Part shown: piece by piece, positions 17,442 through 25,858 of the stretch | Position numbering within the stretch: the first letter of the stretch is position 1 | Layout: every line of letters starts with the position of its first letter | Assembly: GCA_016795385.1 (NCBI GenBank) | Contig: JAEUHI010000014.1 | Location: 1 to 64,000, forward strand | From: Verrucomicrobiales bacterium | GTDB taxonomy: Bacteria; Verrucomicrobiota; Verrucomicrobiia; Verrucomicrobiales; DEV007 | Direction of reading: 5' to 3' | Length of the DNA stretch: 64,000 nucleotides | Made by a program: the position numbers and the translations under genes | The notes under the pieces: generated by a model | The model's database searches: none | Told to the model about the DNA's origin: nothing | Seen by the model: the letters and a program-made list of their open reading frames with translations, nothing else

Positions 17442-17509
17442 GGAATAAAGATAAGTCTCTTTTGGTGGGAATGCGAGGATCGATGAAGTGATCCTTTCGG
17501 GCCGGTGGC

Positions 17510-17528
17510 GGCGGGAAAAATTCCCGCC
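17510..17528. repeat. Perfect hairpin in a divergent intergenic region
   Basis: GGCGGGAA-aaa-TTCCCGCC followed by TTTCC, 62 nt before the PAS-AraC ATG. It could be an operator, a weak terminator or one half of a dispersed repeat; the sequence alone does not decide. Confidence 0.45.
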
Positions 17529-17589
17529 TTTCCGAATGGCGCGGCCGGGATAGGATACGGGCGGACCGCGTCCCTCTTTCAATCTTTCC

Positions 17590-18330
17590 ATGAACGGCAC
17601 CTCACTCCGCAGCGCCTTCCTCGCGGCGATCCCGCCGGAGCATTCCTTCCACCTCCTCTTCAACCATCTCCCCGGCGTGCTCTTTTTCGCGAAGGACCGC
17701 GAAGGCCGGCTCCTCGCCGCGAACCGCGCCCTCCTCGATCTCTATGGCTATCGCCACGAGGAGGATTTCTGGGGCGTGACCGATTTTGAACTGCTCCCGC
17801 GCAGCCTCGCCGAGAAATTCCGCGAGGATGATCTGCGCGTCGTCCGTACCGGCGTGCCCATGCTCGAGATCGTCGAGCTCTTCCTCAGCCGCCAGGGGAT
17901 CCCGGCCTGGTTTCTCACGAACAAGCTGCCGGTGCGGAATCACGACGGCGAGGTCATCGGAGTGATGGGCACGATCCAGGACTACGAGAAACAGCGCGAG
18001 CTGTTGCCCGCCGACTCGGATATCTCGCCCGCGCTCGCCCACATCCGCTCGAATTTCCACCGCGAGGTGGTGATCCCCGATCTCGCGAAAAAGTGCGGGC
18101 TCTCGGTTCGGCAGTTCGAGCGCAAGTTCAAGGAACACCTCAAGACGCCTCCACAGCAATATCTCATCAAGATGCGGATCCATGCGGCCTGTGATGAACT
18201 GCGCCGCTCGAAGAAGTCGATCGCCGACATCGCCACCGACCTCGGCTTCTACGATCAGGCCGCTTTTTCCAGGCAGTTCCGCAAACACATGGGCATGACG
18301 CCCTTGTATTATCGGAAGGAATATCGATAG
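17590..18330 (+). CDS. PAS-domain AraC-family transcriptional regulator
   Basis: 246 aa. A PAS domain spans about 20-130 (LFNHLPGVLFFAKDREGRLL, MGTIQDYEKQRE). An AraC-type double helix-turn-helix is C-terminal (about 145-246: IPDLAKKCGLSVRQFERKFK and IADIATDLGFYDQAAFSRQF then RKHMGMTPLYYRKEY). A PAS sensor directly fused to AraC DNA-binding units is recurrent in PVC bacteria. The ligand and targets are unknown. Confidence 0.9.
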   Translation: MNGTSLRSAFLAAIPPEHSFHLLFNHLPGVLFFAKDREGRLLAANRALLDLYGYRHEEDFWGVTDFELLPRSLAEKFREDDLRVVRTGVPMLEIVELFLSRQGIPAWFLTNKLPVRNHDGEVIGVMGTIQDYEKQRELLPADSDISPALAHIRSNFHREVVIPDLAKKCGLSVRQFERKFKEHLKTPPQQYLIKMRIHAACDELRRSKKSIADIATDLGFYDQAAFSRQFRKHMGMTPLYYRKEYR

Positions 18331-18345
18331 TCGGCGAAACGAAAT

Positions 18346-18485
18346 GGCGACCTACGGAAGACGCGAAAAACGCGGAAGTCTATTCCTGGTTGTTCCTTTC
18401 GGGATGCACGTCTCATGAAACCGGTAATCGATTCCCTTCTTCATTTGTCTTCATTCCGTGTTTTCCGCGTCTTCCGTAGGCCGCC
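18346..18485. repeat. Inverted repeat CCTACGGAAGACGCG flanking a gene start
   Basis: Left arm 18346-18377 and right arm 18454-18485 are near-perfect reverse complements (about 28 of 32 bases pair; core CCTACGGAAGACGCG/CGCGTCTTCCGTAGG). The right arm lies inside the coding region of the next gene and is read as SFRVFRVFRRPP. This translated motif recurs in many PVC proteins, which suggests a dispersed repeat. Confidence 0.65.
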
Positions 18486-19086
18486 TTTTCAACAGGGTCT
18501 GGTGCCCTGCTTGACCCTCTTGGGTCTGCTCTTCACGATGGCGGGCAGCGCGGAGGAAAAGGCCATGCCGGTGGTGTCGCGCGCGACCTGGGATCCGGAC
18601 GGCGGCGAATCCGATGTGGCGAAGATGAAGAAGCACGGCAAGCCGATCTTCTCCATCGTGCTGCATCACACCCAGACTCCGAACGAGCCGGCCGCGATGG
18701 AGCGGGCGAGGCTGCGCGGCATCCGCCGTTTTCACCGCGAGGACAAGGGCTGGGGCGAGATCGCCTACCACTATTTCGTCGGGGCGGAGGGCACGCTCTA
18801 TGCCGGACGTGACCCCGGCCATGCGGGCGACAGTGGCACACGCTACGATCTCGAGGGACGTCTCCTGGTCTGTGTCCTCGGCGACTTCATGGAGCGGCTC
18901 CCTTCGGAGACCACGCGGGCGGTTCTGGTGGATTTTGTGGTGGAGCGCCTGCGCGAGCATGGCCTGAAGCCAGATGCGGTCACGACCCATCAGATGGTCG
19001 CGGCAACCGATTGTCCCGGTACGGCCCTGCAGGAGTGGTTCAAGTCGGAAGGGAAGGCGGCGATCGAGCGCGCCTACGCCGAGTGA
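18415..19086 (+). CDS. Secreted N-acetylmuramoyl-L-alanine amidase (PGRP/amidase_2 type)
   Basis: 223 aa from the first ATG (MKPVIDSLLHLSSFR). About 35 N-terminal residues include translated repeat, then a signal-like segment LVPCLTLLGLLFTMAGSAEE. A later start at 18538 (MAGSAEEKAMPVVS) would remove the signal. The PGRP/amidase core starts near MPVVSRATW. Probable zinc ligands are the His of IVLHHTQT, the His of AVTTHQMVA and the Cys of TDCPGTALQEW. GWGEIAYHYFVGAEGTLYAG is a family landmark. It probably cleaves peptidoglycan amide bonds in the periplasm. Confidence 0.85.
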   Translation: MKPVIDSLLHLSSFRVFRVFRRPPFQQGLVPCLTLLGLLFTMAGSAEEKAMPVVSRATWDPDGGESDVAKMKKHGKPIFSIVLHHTQTPNEPAAMERARLRGIRRFHREDKGWGEIAYHYFVGAEGTLYAGRDPGHAGDSGTRYDLEGRLLVCVLGDFMERLPSETTRAVLVDFVVERLREHGLKPDAVTTHQMVAATDCPGTALQEWFKSEGKAAIERAYAE

Positions 19087-19087
19087 C

Positions 19088-21763
19088 TCACTTGGCGGCG
19101 GTCTTTTTGGTCGCGGCTTTTTTGGCGGGTGCCTTCTTGGCCGTGGTCTTTTTCGCAGGAGCGTCGCCTTCGGCCACTTTCGCGGTCTTGGCTTTGCCAC
19201 CTTTCGCATTTTCGCGGGGCGGGAAATCCCAGGCGAGCATGCGTTTGCCTTTCACGTTGCAGACGAGGGCGGCGGAGAAGGGGCGGCCCTTCTTGCTGAT
19301 CCACTTGTCGATGACGTCGGTCTTGCCCTCGGTGAAATACTTGATGGCCTGCTCGCGCGGGATCGGGTACTTGCACATCTCCTTGGCGAGACGGGCTTTG
19401 CAGCCGTCGCCGGAGACGCGGCGATCACAGATGTAGCTGCCGGGCGTCTCGTAGATGTCGCCTTTGTCACAGGCGGGGCATTTGCAGAGACGGTTTTCGG
19501 GCAGGATGGCCTCGGCCTCGGCTTCCTCCTCGGGGGATTTCTCGAATACGAAGGAAGCCTTGAGTCCCGTCTTCTTGTCCTCGACCAGCTCGATCGCGGC
19601 GTCGAAGGGCATCTTGAAGCGGTTCACGAAGCCGGTGAGGGGACCGACGAACTTTTTCGTGAGCAGGGTCTTTGCCTCGTCTTCGGAAAGGGGGCGGCTC
19701 GCCACCACCTTGGAGAGGGAGAACTTGCAGTCGGGCTGCTTGCACTTGTAGCGGCCGTCGTCCTGCCCGAGGGTCGGCGCACCACAGACGGGGCAGGGGA
19801 CGGGAAACTCGGGCCACTCGCGCTCGACGGCGTGGCGGGCGTAGTTCTTCGCGGTTTCGACGACGGTGCTCGTCAGATCGCGGATCTCGCGCATGAAGGA
19901 TTTGCGATCGAGCTTGCCGTGCTCCATCTGCTTCAGCTTGTATTCCCATTCGCCGGTCATTTCGGGCGAGGTGAGCAAGCCGATCTCCATGTTGTGGAGT
20001 TGCTCGATGAGGCGCATGCCGCGGGTCGTGACGAAGAGATCGCGCCCGTCGCGGGTGATGTATTTGTCGAGAATGAGGCCTTCGATGATGGCGGCGCGGG
20101 TGGCGGGGGTGCCGAGACCTCGCTCGGACATGGCGTCGCGGAGGTCCTCGTCGTCGACGCGTTTGCCCGCGGTCTCCATCGCGGAGAGAAGGGTGCTTTC
20201 GTTGTAGCGGGCGGGGGGACGGGTGACCTTCTCGAGAATCTCGACCCGCTTGAGATCGGCGTTTTCGCCCGGCTTCACCGGCACGATCTGACGCTCGCCC
20301 TTCTTGTTTTCGTCCTCTTCGTCGTCGTTCTCGGCGGCGGCCTGAGGCTGATCGGCGGTCTTGCCGTAGACGGCGAGCCAGCCGGGCTCGACGAGGATCT
20401 TGCCTTCGCTCTTGAACTGGTCTTCTCCGATCGTGGAAATCCGGGTGGTGCTCTCGAATTCGGCCTGCGGATAAAAGGCGGCGATGAAGCGCCGGGTCAC
20501 CATGTCGTAGAGCTTCTGCTCGGCCTCATCGAGATTCAGCGGGATCTGGCCGGTGGGGATGATGGCGAAGTGATCGCTGACCTTCGCGCCGTTGAAGACG
20601 CGGCGGTTGCCTCCGTGGACCATGCGATCCTTCAAGGCTTTGGCGGCGTGACCGGGCAGGTCGGAAATGCTGCGCCCCGAGGCCCCGGAGATCTTTTCGA
20701 GGGTGCCGATGCTGGTGCCGACGTAGTCATCGGGCAGGTAGCGGGAGTCGGTCCGCGGATAGGTGAGGGCCTTGTGTTTCTCGTAGAGGGCCTGGGCGAG
20801 CTGCAGGGTGCGGCGGGCGGAGAAACCGAAGCGTCCGTTCGCCTCGCGCTGGAGGCTGGTGAGGTCGTAGAGCTGGGGAGCGATCTGTTTGACCGGCTTT
20901 TTCTTTTCCTCGACCGTGGCCGCCTTCCCTTCGCAGCGTTTCACGATGGCTTCGGCTTTGGCGCGGTCCCAGAGGCGCTCGGCGCGGGCATGGGGTTTGT
21001 CCTCGCTCTTCTTGAAATCGGGATCAAACCAGCGCCCGAGATAGCTGCCGGCGCTGACGGCAAAATTTCCGACGACCTCGAAATAGGGTTCGCTGACGAA
21101 ATCGGCGATTTCCTGCTCGCGCTCGGCGAGGAGGGCGAGGGTGGGGGTCTGGACGCGGCCGACGGGCGTCTTGTTGAACCCGCCGAACTTGCTGTTGAAG
21201 GCGGTCATCGCCCGGGTCGAGTTGATCCCGACGAGCCAGTCGGACTCGGAGCGGCAATAGGCGGCGTCGGCGAGCGGCCGCATCTCCGCGTCGCTGCGAA
21301 GCGTGGCAAAGGCCTCGCGGATCGAGCCGTCCGTCATCGATTGCATCCAGAGCCGGCGCACGGGTTTATCGACGCCACAGTATTGGACGATGTAGCGGAA
21401 GATGAGCTCCCCCTCGCGGCCGGCGTCACAGGCGTTGATGAGTTCGGTCACGTCCTTGCGCTTCATCAGCTTCTTCAGAACGGTGAGGCGCGATTTGCCC
21501 CCTTTCTGTTCACTGGGCTCGAGGGCGAACTCCTGGGGCAGCACGGGGAGACACTCGAAATTCCACGGCAGGTTCTTCCCATCCGCGGTGGTCGGGAGGG
21601 CCTGCTGGACGAGGTGACCGACCGCCGAGGAGATCACGTAGCGGTCGTTTTCGTAATATTCATCGTGCTTGTCGAAGCGACCGATGGCGGGATCTTTGCC
21701 AAGAACGCGGGCGAGGTCGTTGGCGACACTGGGCTTCTCGGCGATGATGAGAGACTTCGACAT
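19088..21763 (-). CDS. topB: DNA topoisomerase III (TopB) with zinc fingers and a Lys/Ala-rich tail
   Basis: 891 aa from MSKSLIIAEKPSVANDLARV; 10 upstream codons are not family-like. The Toprim domain carries ACDAGREGEL (about 111-120). The active-site Tyr is Y335 in ALTYPRTDSRYL. Two cysteine clusters near the C-terminus (CPVCGAP...CKQPDC and CKCPAC...C) bind zinc. The last 45 residues are repeats of KKTTAKKAPAKKAATKKTAA type, like histone H1 tails. It relaxes or decatenates DNA by single-strand passage. It is convergent with the amidase gene, and dprA follows upstream on the same strand. Confidence 0.93.
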   Translation of the reverse strand: MSKSLIIAEKPSVANDLARVLGKDPAIGRFDKHDEYYENDRYVISSAVGHLVQQALPTTADGKNLPWNFECLPVLPQEFALEPSEQKGGKSRLTVLKKLMKRKDVTELINACDAGREGELIFRYIVQYCGVDKPVRRLWMQSMTDGSIREAFATLRSDAEMRPLADAAYCRSESDWLVGINSTRAMTAFNSKFGGFNKTPVGRVQTPTLALLAEREQEIADFVSEPYFEVVGNFAVSAGSYLGRWFDPDFKKSEDKPHARAERLWDRAKAEAIVKRCEGKAATVEEKKKPVKQIAPQLYDLTSLQREANGRFGFSARRTLQLAQALYEKHKALTYPRTDSRYLPDDYVGTSIGTLEKISGASGRSISDLPGHAAKALKDRMVHGGNRRVFNGAKVSDHFAIIPTGQIPLNLDEAEQKLYDMVTRRFIAAFYPQAEFESTTRISTIGEDQFKSEGKILVEPGWLAVYGKTADQPQAAAENDDEEDENKKGERQIVPVKPGENADLKRVEILEKVTRPPARYNESTLLSAMETAGKRVDDEDLRDAMSERGLGTPATRAAIIEGLILDKYITRDGRDLFVTTRGMRLIEQLHNMEIGLLTSPEMTGEWEYKLKQMEHGKLDRKSFMREIRDLTSTVVETAKNYARHAVEREWPEFPVPCPVCGAPTLGQDDGRYKCKQPDCKFSLSKVVASRPLSEDEAKTLLTKKFVGPLTGFVNRFKMPFDAAIELVEDKKTGLKASFVFEKSPEEEAEAEAILPENRLCKCPACDKGDIYETPGSYICDRRVSGDGCKARLAKEMCKYPIPREQAIKYFTEGKTDVIDKWISKKGRPFSAALVCNVKGKRMLAWDFPPRENAKGGKAKTAKVAEGDAPAKKTTAKKAPAKKAATKKTAAK

Positions 21764-21818
21764 GGAGAGTGGGCGAAAAGACTGAAAGGACACGGAGTGC
21801 CCCGGTTTCGGGGAAAGG

Positions 21819-22982
21819 TCAACCCGCTTTCGAGAAGTATTTCCCCGGGAGCTGCTTCACGAGGCGCTTCATTTCGAGCTGCAGGAGGCTCGCACCGACG
21901 CGTCCCGCGGGCACTCCGGTGACTTCGGCGAGGCGGTCGATGGTGGTGTCGCCGAGGTCGAGTTCGGCAAGGAGCCGGTGCTCCAGCTCGCTCAGTTCGA
22001 CGTGGCGGAGCGGCGGGGCTTGCGACTCGGGGAGACGGCTGTGTTCTGGTCTCGGCGACGGGACCGGTTTTATCTCAGAGTTCGTGAAATCCAGCGGTAG
22101 TGTGTTGATTTCCAATCCCAACTCATCAATCACGTCGTCGGCCGTGCAGACGAGGGTGGCCCCCTGCTGGATGAGCCGGTGACAACCCTCGGAGGAGGGG
22201 CGGTCGATCGGGCCGGGAATGGCGAACACGGTGCGACCTTGTTCGAGCGCTTGGTTCGCGGTGATGAGCGAACCACTCCGGGCCGGGGCCTCGACCACGA
22301 GGAGCCCGCTCGACATGCCGGCGACGATGCGGTTCCGCAGGGGAAACGATTGTTTGTCGGGCACGTAGAGCACGGGGAATTCGGAAAGGACGGCGCCTTG
22401 CTCGCTGATCCGGTCGGCGAGGGCCTGGTTTTCCGGCGGATAAACGTTTCCGATGCCCGAGCCGAGCACGGCGATGGTGCGGCCCCCGGCGGCAAGCGCC
22501 GCTTCGTGGGCGGCTGTGTCAATCCCCCGGGCGAGACCGCTGATGATCGTAAAACCGGCTCTGGCGAGTTGGAAACTGAACTTCCGCGCCTGCTCGCGGC
22601 CGTAGTGGGTCATGCGACGCGACCCCACAACGCCAACGGCGGCCTCATCCGCGGGTAGGAGGGTGCCTTTCATATAAAGGAGAAAAGGCGGGTCGTGGAT
22701 CTGGCGGAGCGCCGCAGGGTAGCGAGGGTCGTCGAGGGTGAGCAGCTCGATCCCGTGGTCGGAGAGACGGCATTTCTCCTCGGGCAGATCGATGCGGTTT
22801 TCCCAATCGGCGATGTGGGCGGCCATTTCCTCGCCGATCCCGGGCACGAGAAGGAGATCGCGCACCGGAGCGGAAAGGATTGCCTGCGGCGTCTGAAACT
22901 GTTCGAGGAGTCGGCGCACGCGAATCGGCCCGATGTTCGGGAGCAGATTCAGAGCGAGATAAGCCTCGGTGGCAGTGAGCAT
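21819..22982 (-). CDS. dprA: DNA processing protein DprA
   Basis: 387 aa. An N-terminal helix-hairpin-helix-type region (NIGPIRVRRLL, VPGIGEEMAAHIADW) is followed by the Rossmann-like DprA/Smf core with AVGVVGSRRMTHYGREQ, FTIISGLARGIDTAAHEAAL and GSLITANQALEQGRTVFAIP. The last 70 residues form a winged helix (LAELDLGDTTIDRLAEVTGV). DprA loads RecA on incoming single-stranded DNA in natural transformation, and is conserved beyond known competent species. It lies 55 nt upstream of topB on the same strand. Confidence 0.94.
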   Translation of the reverse strand: MLTATEAYLALNLLPNIGPIRVRRLLEQFQTPQAILSAPVRDLLLVPGIGEEMAAHIADWENRIDLPEEKCRLSDHGIELLTLDDPRYPAALRQIHDPPFLLYMKGTLLPADEAAVGVVGSRRMTHYGREQARKFSFQLARAGFTIISGLARGIDTAAHEAALAAGGRTIAVLGSGIGNVYPPENQALADRISEQGAVLSEFPVLYVPDKQSFPLRNRIVAGMSSGLLVVEAPARSGSLITANQALEQGRTVFAIPGPIDRPSSEGCHRLIQQGATLVCTADDVIDELGLEINTLPLDFTNSEIKPVPSPRPEHSRLPESQAPPLRHVELSELEHRLLAELDLGDTTIDRLAEVTGVPAGRVGASLLQLEMKRLVKQLPGKYFSKAG

Positions 22983-23109
22983 TTGGGCTTTTAATATTGA
23001 ACAGGTGAACAGTCAAGCATCATTCGACATTTTGCCGCACGTTTTGACACGGAAAATCTGTTCGCGATCGATGGTCAACCCGCCTAAGCTGCGGTTTTTC
23101 GCACCGATC

Positions 23110-24294
23110 ATGGGAGAACATTGGACCTTGGAATCCGCCGCCCGGGAGAAACCTCCGGGTCTGCATCCCTTTGCCGGGGCGAGGCTGCGGGTCTTTCTGC
23201 GGCACGCGCTGCTGACCCCGGGGCTGGATCCCCGGACGCGTTATCAGCGGTTCATCGCGACGGTGGCTCAGGCGGTGCGTTTCCCCTTTGCGACGATGGA
23301 GGGTTTGATCCACAACGCGGCGATCCGGCGTCACATTCCCTCGGCACCGCCGATCTTTCTGATCGGGCACTGGCGCAGCGGGACGACGCACCTCCACAAT
23401 CTGATGAGCCGGGATCCGCAGTTCGGCTATCTCAAATTCTCCGAGACGGCGATGCCACTCGACATGCTGGGGCCCCTGCTGCCTTTCGCGTGCAGCCGGA
23501 TTGAAAAGGCCCTGCCCGACACCCGTGGCTTCGACAAGGTGAAGCTCGCGCTCGACGAGCCGCAGGAGGAGGAGATGGCCCTCGGCAACCTTCAGCGCCA
23601 CGGCTACTACAGCGTTTACCATTTTCCCGCCGATATGGAGGGGCACCGGGATCGCTCCATGTTTTTCGAAGGGCTCTCCCGTCGCGAGGTGGAGCGTTTC
23701 CGGCGGGAGTATGAATTCCTCGTGCGCAAGGTCTCCTATGTGAAGCGGGGGCAACGGACGCTCTTCAAGAATCCTCCCTCGACGACGCGGATGGCCCTGC
23801 TTCTCGAGCTGTTTCCCGACGCGAAATTCATCCACATCGTGCGAAATCCGTGGCCGGTCTTCAGCTCGACCTGCGCGAAGTTTCCCCGCGTTTACAACGC
23901 GTTCGCCTGGCAATCCTTCCAAGGGGTCGACATCCCGGGATTCGTCCTCGAAACCTACGAAAAAGTGATGCGCCGCTACCTCGAGGATCGCCGTCGGCTG
24001 GCGCTGCCGGCGCATCAACTCGCCGAGACGAGCTACGAGCGTCTCACCGCCGACCCGGTCGGGGAGGTCGGGAGGCTTTATGACCAGCTCGGGATTGGCG
24101 GGAAGGAAAAAGGGCTCGATGCCATTTCCGCCTATGCCGGCACCTTGCGGGATTACCGGCGCAACGTGCATCGCATCGAGCCGGAGCACGCGGCCGCGAT
24201 CCGCGAACGCTGGGCCTTTGCTTTCGAAGAATGGGGCTACGATCCCGAGCCACCCGAAGAGATCGCGGTGGGGGCGAGGGGAGAAACGGATTGA
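23110..24294 (+). CDS. Sulfotransferase family protein
   Basis: 394 aa from MGEHWTLESAAREKPPG; two earlier in-frame starts (23071, 22969) add N-terminal residues with no clear signal. The PAPS-binding 5'-phosphosulfate loop is IFLIGHWRSGTTHLHNLMSR. The 3'-phosphate loop is FIHIVRNPWPVFSSTC, with KNPPSTTRMALLLELFPDA before it. The late motif ETSYERLTADPVGEVGRLYD is standard. Acceptor unknown. It is divergent from dprA. Confidence 0.88.
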   Translation: MGEHWTLESAAREKPPGLHPFAGARLRVFLRHALLTPGLDPRTRYQRFIATVAQAVRFPFATMEGLIHNAAIRRHIPSAPPIFLIGHWRSGTTHLHNLMSRDPQFGYLKFSETAMPLDMLGPLLPFACSRIEKALPDTRGFDKVKLALDEPQEEEMALGNLQRHGYYSVYHFPADMEGHRDRSMFFEGLSRREVERFRREYEFLVRKVSYVKRGQRTLFKNPPSTTRMALLLELFPDAKFIHIVRNPWPVFSSTCAKFPRVYNAFAWQSFQGVDIPGFVLETYEKVMRRYLEDRRRLALPAHQLAETSYERLTADPVGEVGRLYDQLGIGGKEKGLDAISAYAGTLRDYRRNVHRIEPEHAAAIRERWAFAFEEWGYDPEPPEEIAVGARGETD

Positions 24295-24328
24295 GATTGA
24301 TGCGAAGTACTTTTAAGATTCCTCATCT

Positions 24329-24529
24329 ATGAAGGTCGAAGTGGAGCGCGAAGAAGATGGCCGCTGGATAGCGGAAGTGGTCGAGATTCCCGGCGCGATG
24401 GCTTATGGTGCGACGCGGGACGAAGCCGCGTCACGAGTGGAGGCGCTCATTCTCAGGGTGCTTGCCGATCAGCTGGAAAACGGTGAGCCAGCACCTGAAC
24501 TCGAGAACGTATTCACGGTCGCCGCATGA
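24329..24529 (+). CDS. hicB: HicB-type antitoxin
   Basis: 66 aa. A HicB-like partial RNase H fold: MKVEVEREEDGRWIAEVVEI, PGAMAYGATRDEAASRVEAL and a C-terminal tail ENVFTVAA. No separate DNA-binding domain is present, as in short HicB forms. Its stop overlaps the start of the hicA remnant (ATGA), so the pair was once coupled. The toxin is broken, so this antitoxin may be an orphan. Confidence 0.88.
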   Translation: MKVEVEREEDGRWIAEVVEIPGAMAYGATRDEAASRVEALILRVLADQLENGEPAPELENVFTVAA

Positions 24530-24683
24530 GCCAGTGGGGCTCGTGCAAGGCGCGCGTGCTTCTACGCGCGCTGAACCGAATCGGCCCGATGTGATTTTTG
24601 CATTTCATGACGGCGAAGAGATTGGGCCGCGAATGCTGGCGAGGGTCGCAAAACAGACCGGATTGAAGCCGGAAGATCTCTGA
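24526..24683 (+). pseudogene. hicA: hicA toxin remnant with internal deletion and frame change
   Basis: The first 22 codons read MSQWGSCKARVLLRALNRIG then a stop at 24592-24594. In the next frame, RPDVIFAFHDGEEIGPRMLA runs through RVAKQTGLKPEDL to 24683. Intact members of this HicA group join the two halves through a segment containing the catalytic histidine (GSH-type motif), about 20 residues. That segment is gone, and the frame is lost at the junction. The toxin is therefore probably inactive. The comparison with intact relatives rests on family knowledge; the broken frame is seen directly. Confidence 0.8.
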
Positions 24684-24721
24684 TCCGCGTATCTTCAAAT
24701 CGTAAAACCCAATAATTCTTT

Positions 24722-25849
24722 CTGAAATCTCTCTTCCTCATCGCCGGCGAGATCAGCGGAGACACCCACGGGGCGGCTCTGATGGAGGCGCTTTCTTCCT
24801 CTGGGACCTGGAGTTTCTCCGGTCTGGGCGGACCGGAAATGCGACGGATCGCTCCGGAGGTGGAGGACTGGCTCGGGGAGGCCGCCGTGCTGGGGCTCTG
24901 GGAGGTGCTCAAGAAATACGGTTACTTCCGTCGCAAGATGGAGGAGACCCTGACACGTATCCAAAACGAAGGTCCCGATGCGGTCGTTTTCATCGATTAT
25001 CCGGGCTTCAACCTGCGCGTCGCGAAACGGCTGCGGGAGTCGGGCTACACGGGCAAGCTGATCTACTACATTAGTCCCCAGGTCTGGGCGTGGAAGGAGG
25101 GGCGCGTCAAAACGATGGCGGAGTTGCTCGATCTGATGATCTGCATTTTTCCTTTTGAAAAGCAGCTCTACGAATCCTCGGGCCTGCGCACGATTTTCGC
25201 CGGTCACCCCCTTGTCGATTCCCTCGCTCCGGTGAAAGCGCGGGCCATCCCGCGCGAGGAGAATCTCGTCGCGCTGCTTCCCGGGTCGCGCGAGCGTGAG
25301 ATCGCAGCGCTTTATCCGGCGATGCTGGAGGCGGCGGCGATTTTGCTGAAAGCCTATCCCACGCTCCGTTTTGCGACGACGGGCGCGACACCGCCCCTCA
25401 CCGAGCGTCTCAGGGAGATGACGCGCGAGGCGGGTCTGGCGGAGGTTGTCGAAGTGGGCGCCGACCCGAGCCATGTCATCATGTGCCGAGCCACCGCGGG
25501 AGTGGTGGCTTCCGGCACGGCCACGCTCGAGGCGGCCTGCCTCGGATTGCCCTATTGCCTCACCTACAAAGTTGCATGGCTCACCGCGATGGTGGCGCGG
25601 CGCGTCATGTCGGTGCGATATCTCGGCATCGTGAACGTCATGGCGGACCGCGAGGTGGTGAAGGAACTCCTGCAGGAGCGCGCCGAGGGCCACACGATCG
25701 CGGCGGAGTTGGGGCGGCTCCTCTCCGATCGCGGAGCCCGCCAAGGCTTGCAACAGGATCTCGCCACCGTGGTGGGTTTGTTAGGAGGTGGTGGTTCGCA
25801 CGAACGCGCTGCCGCGGCGGTGGCGGCGGCGTGGGAGGCTCCATCGTAA
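24722..25849 (+). CDS. lpxB: Lipid-A-disaccharide synthase (apparent CTG start)
   Basis: 375 aa when started at CTG 24722 (LKSLFLIAGEISGDTHGAAL). The first ATG, at 24782, would cut off the conserved AGExSGDxHGA substrate-binding segment. The in-frame stop TAA at 24713 leaves no ATG, GTG or TTG between. The rest is standard LpxB: FIDYPGFNLRVAKRL, YYISPQVWAWKEGR, AGHPLVDSL, LLPGSREREI and ASGTATLEAACLGLPYCLTY. It joins UDP-diacylglucosamine and lipid X in lipid A synthesis at the inner membrane. It follows the hicA remnant on the same strand. Confidence 0.92.
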   Translation: MKSLFLIAGEISGDTHGAALMEALSSSGTWSFSGLGGPEMRRIAPEVEDWLGEAAVLGLWEVLKKYGYFRRKMEETLTRIQNEGPDAVVFIDYPGFNLRVAKRLRESGYTGKLIYYISPQVWAWKEGRVKTMAELLDLMICIFPFEKQLYESSGLRTIFAGHPLVDSLAPVKARAIPREENLVALLPGSREREIAALYPAMLEAAAILLKAYPTLRFATTGATPPLTERLREMTREAGLAEVVEVGADPSHVIMCRATAGVVASGTATLEAACLGLPYCLTYKVAWLTAMVARRVMSVRYLGIVNVMADREVVKELLQERAEGHTIAAELGRLLSDRGARQGLQQDLATVVGLLGGGGSHERAAAAVAAAWEAPS

Positions 25850-25858
25850 TCCCGATAG

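Noticed and set aside
18974..21922. Long open frame (982 codons) antisense to topB
   Set aside because: It mirrors the third-position GC bias of topB on the other strand; it has no family features and would exclude a clear topoisomerase.
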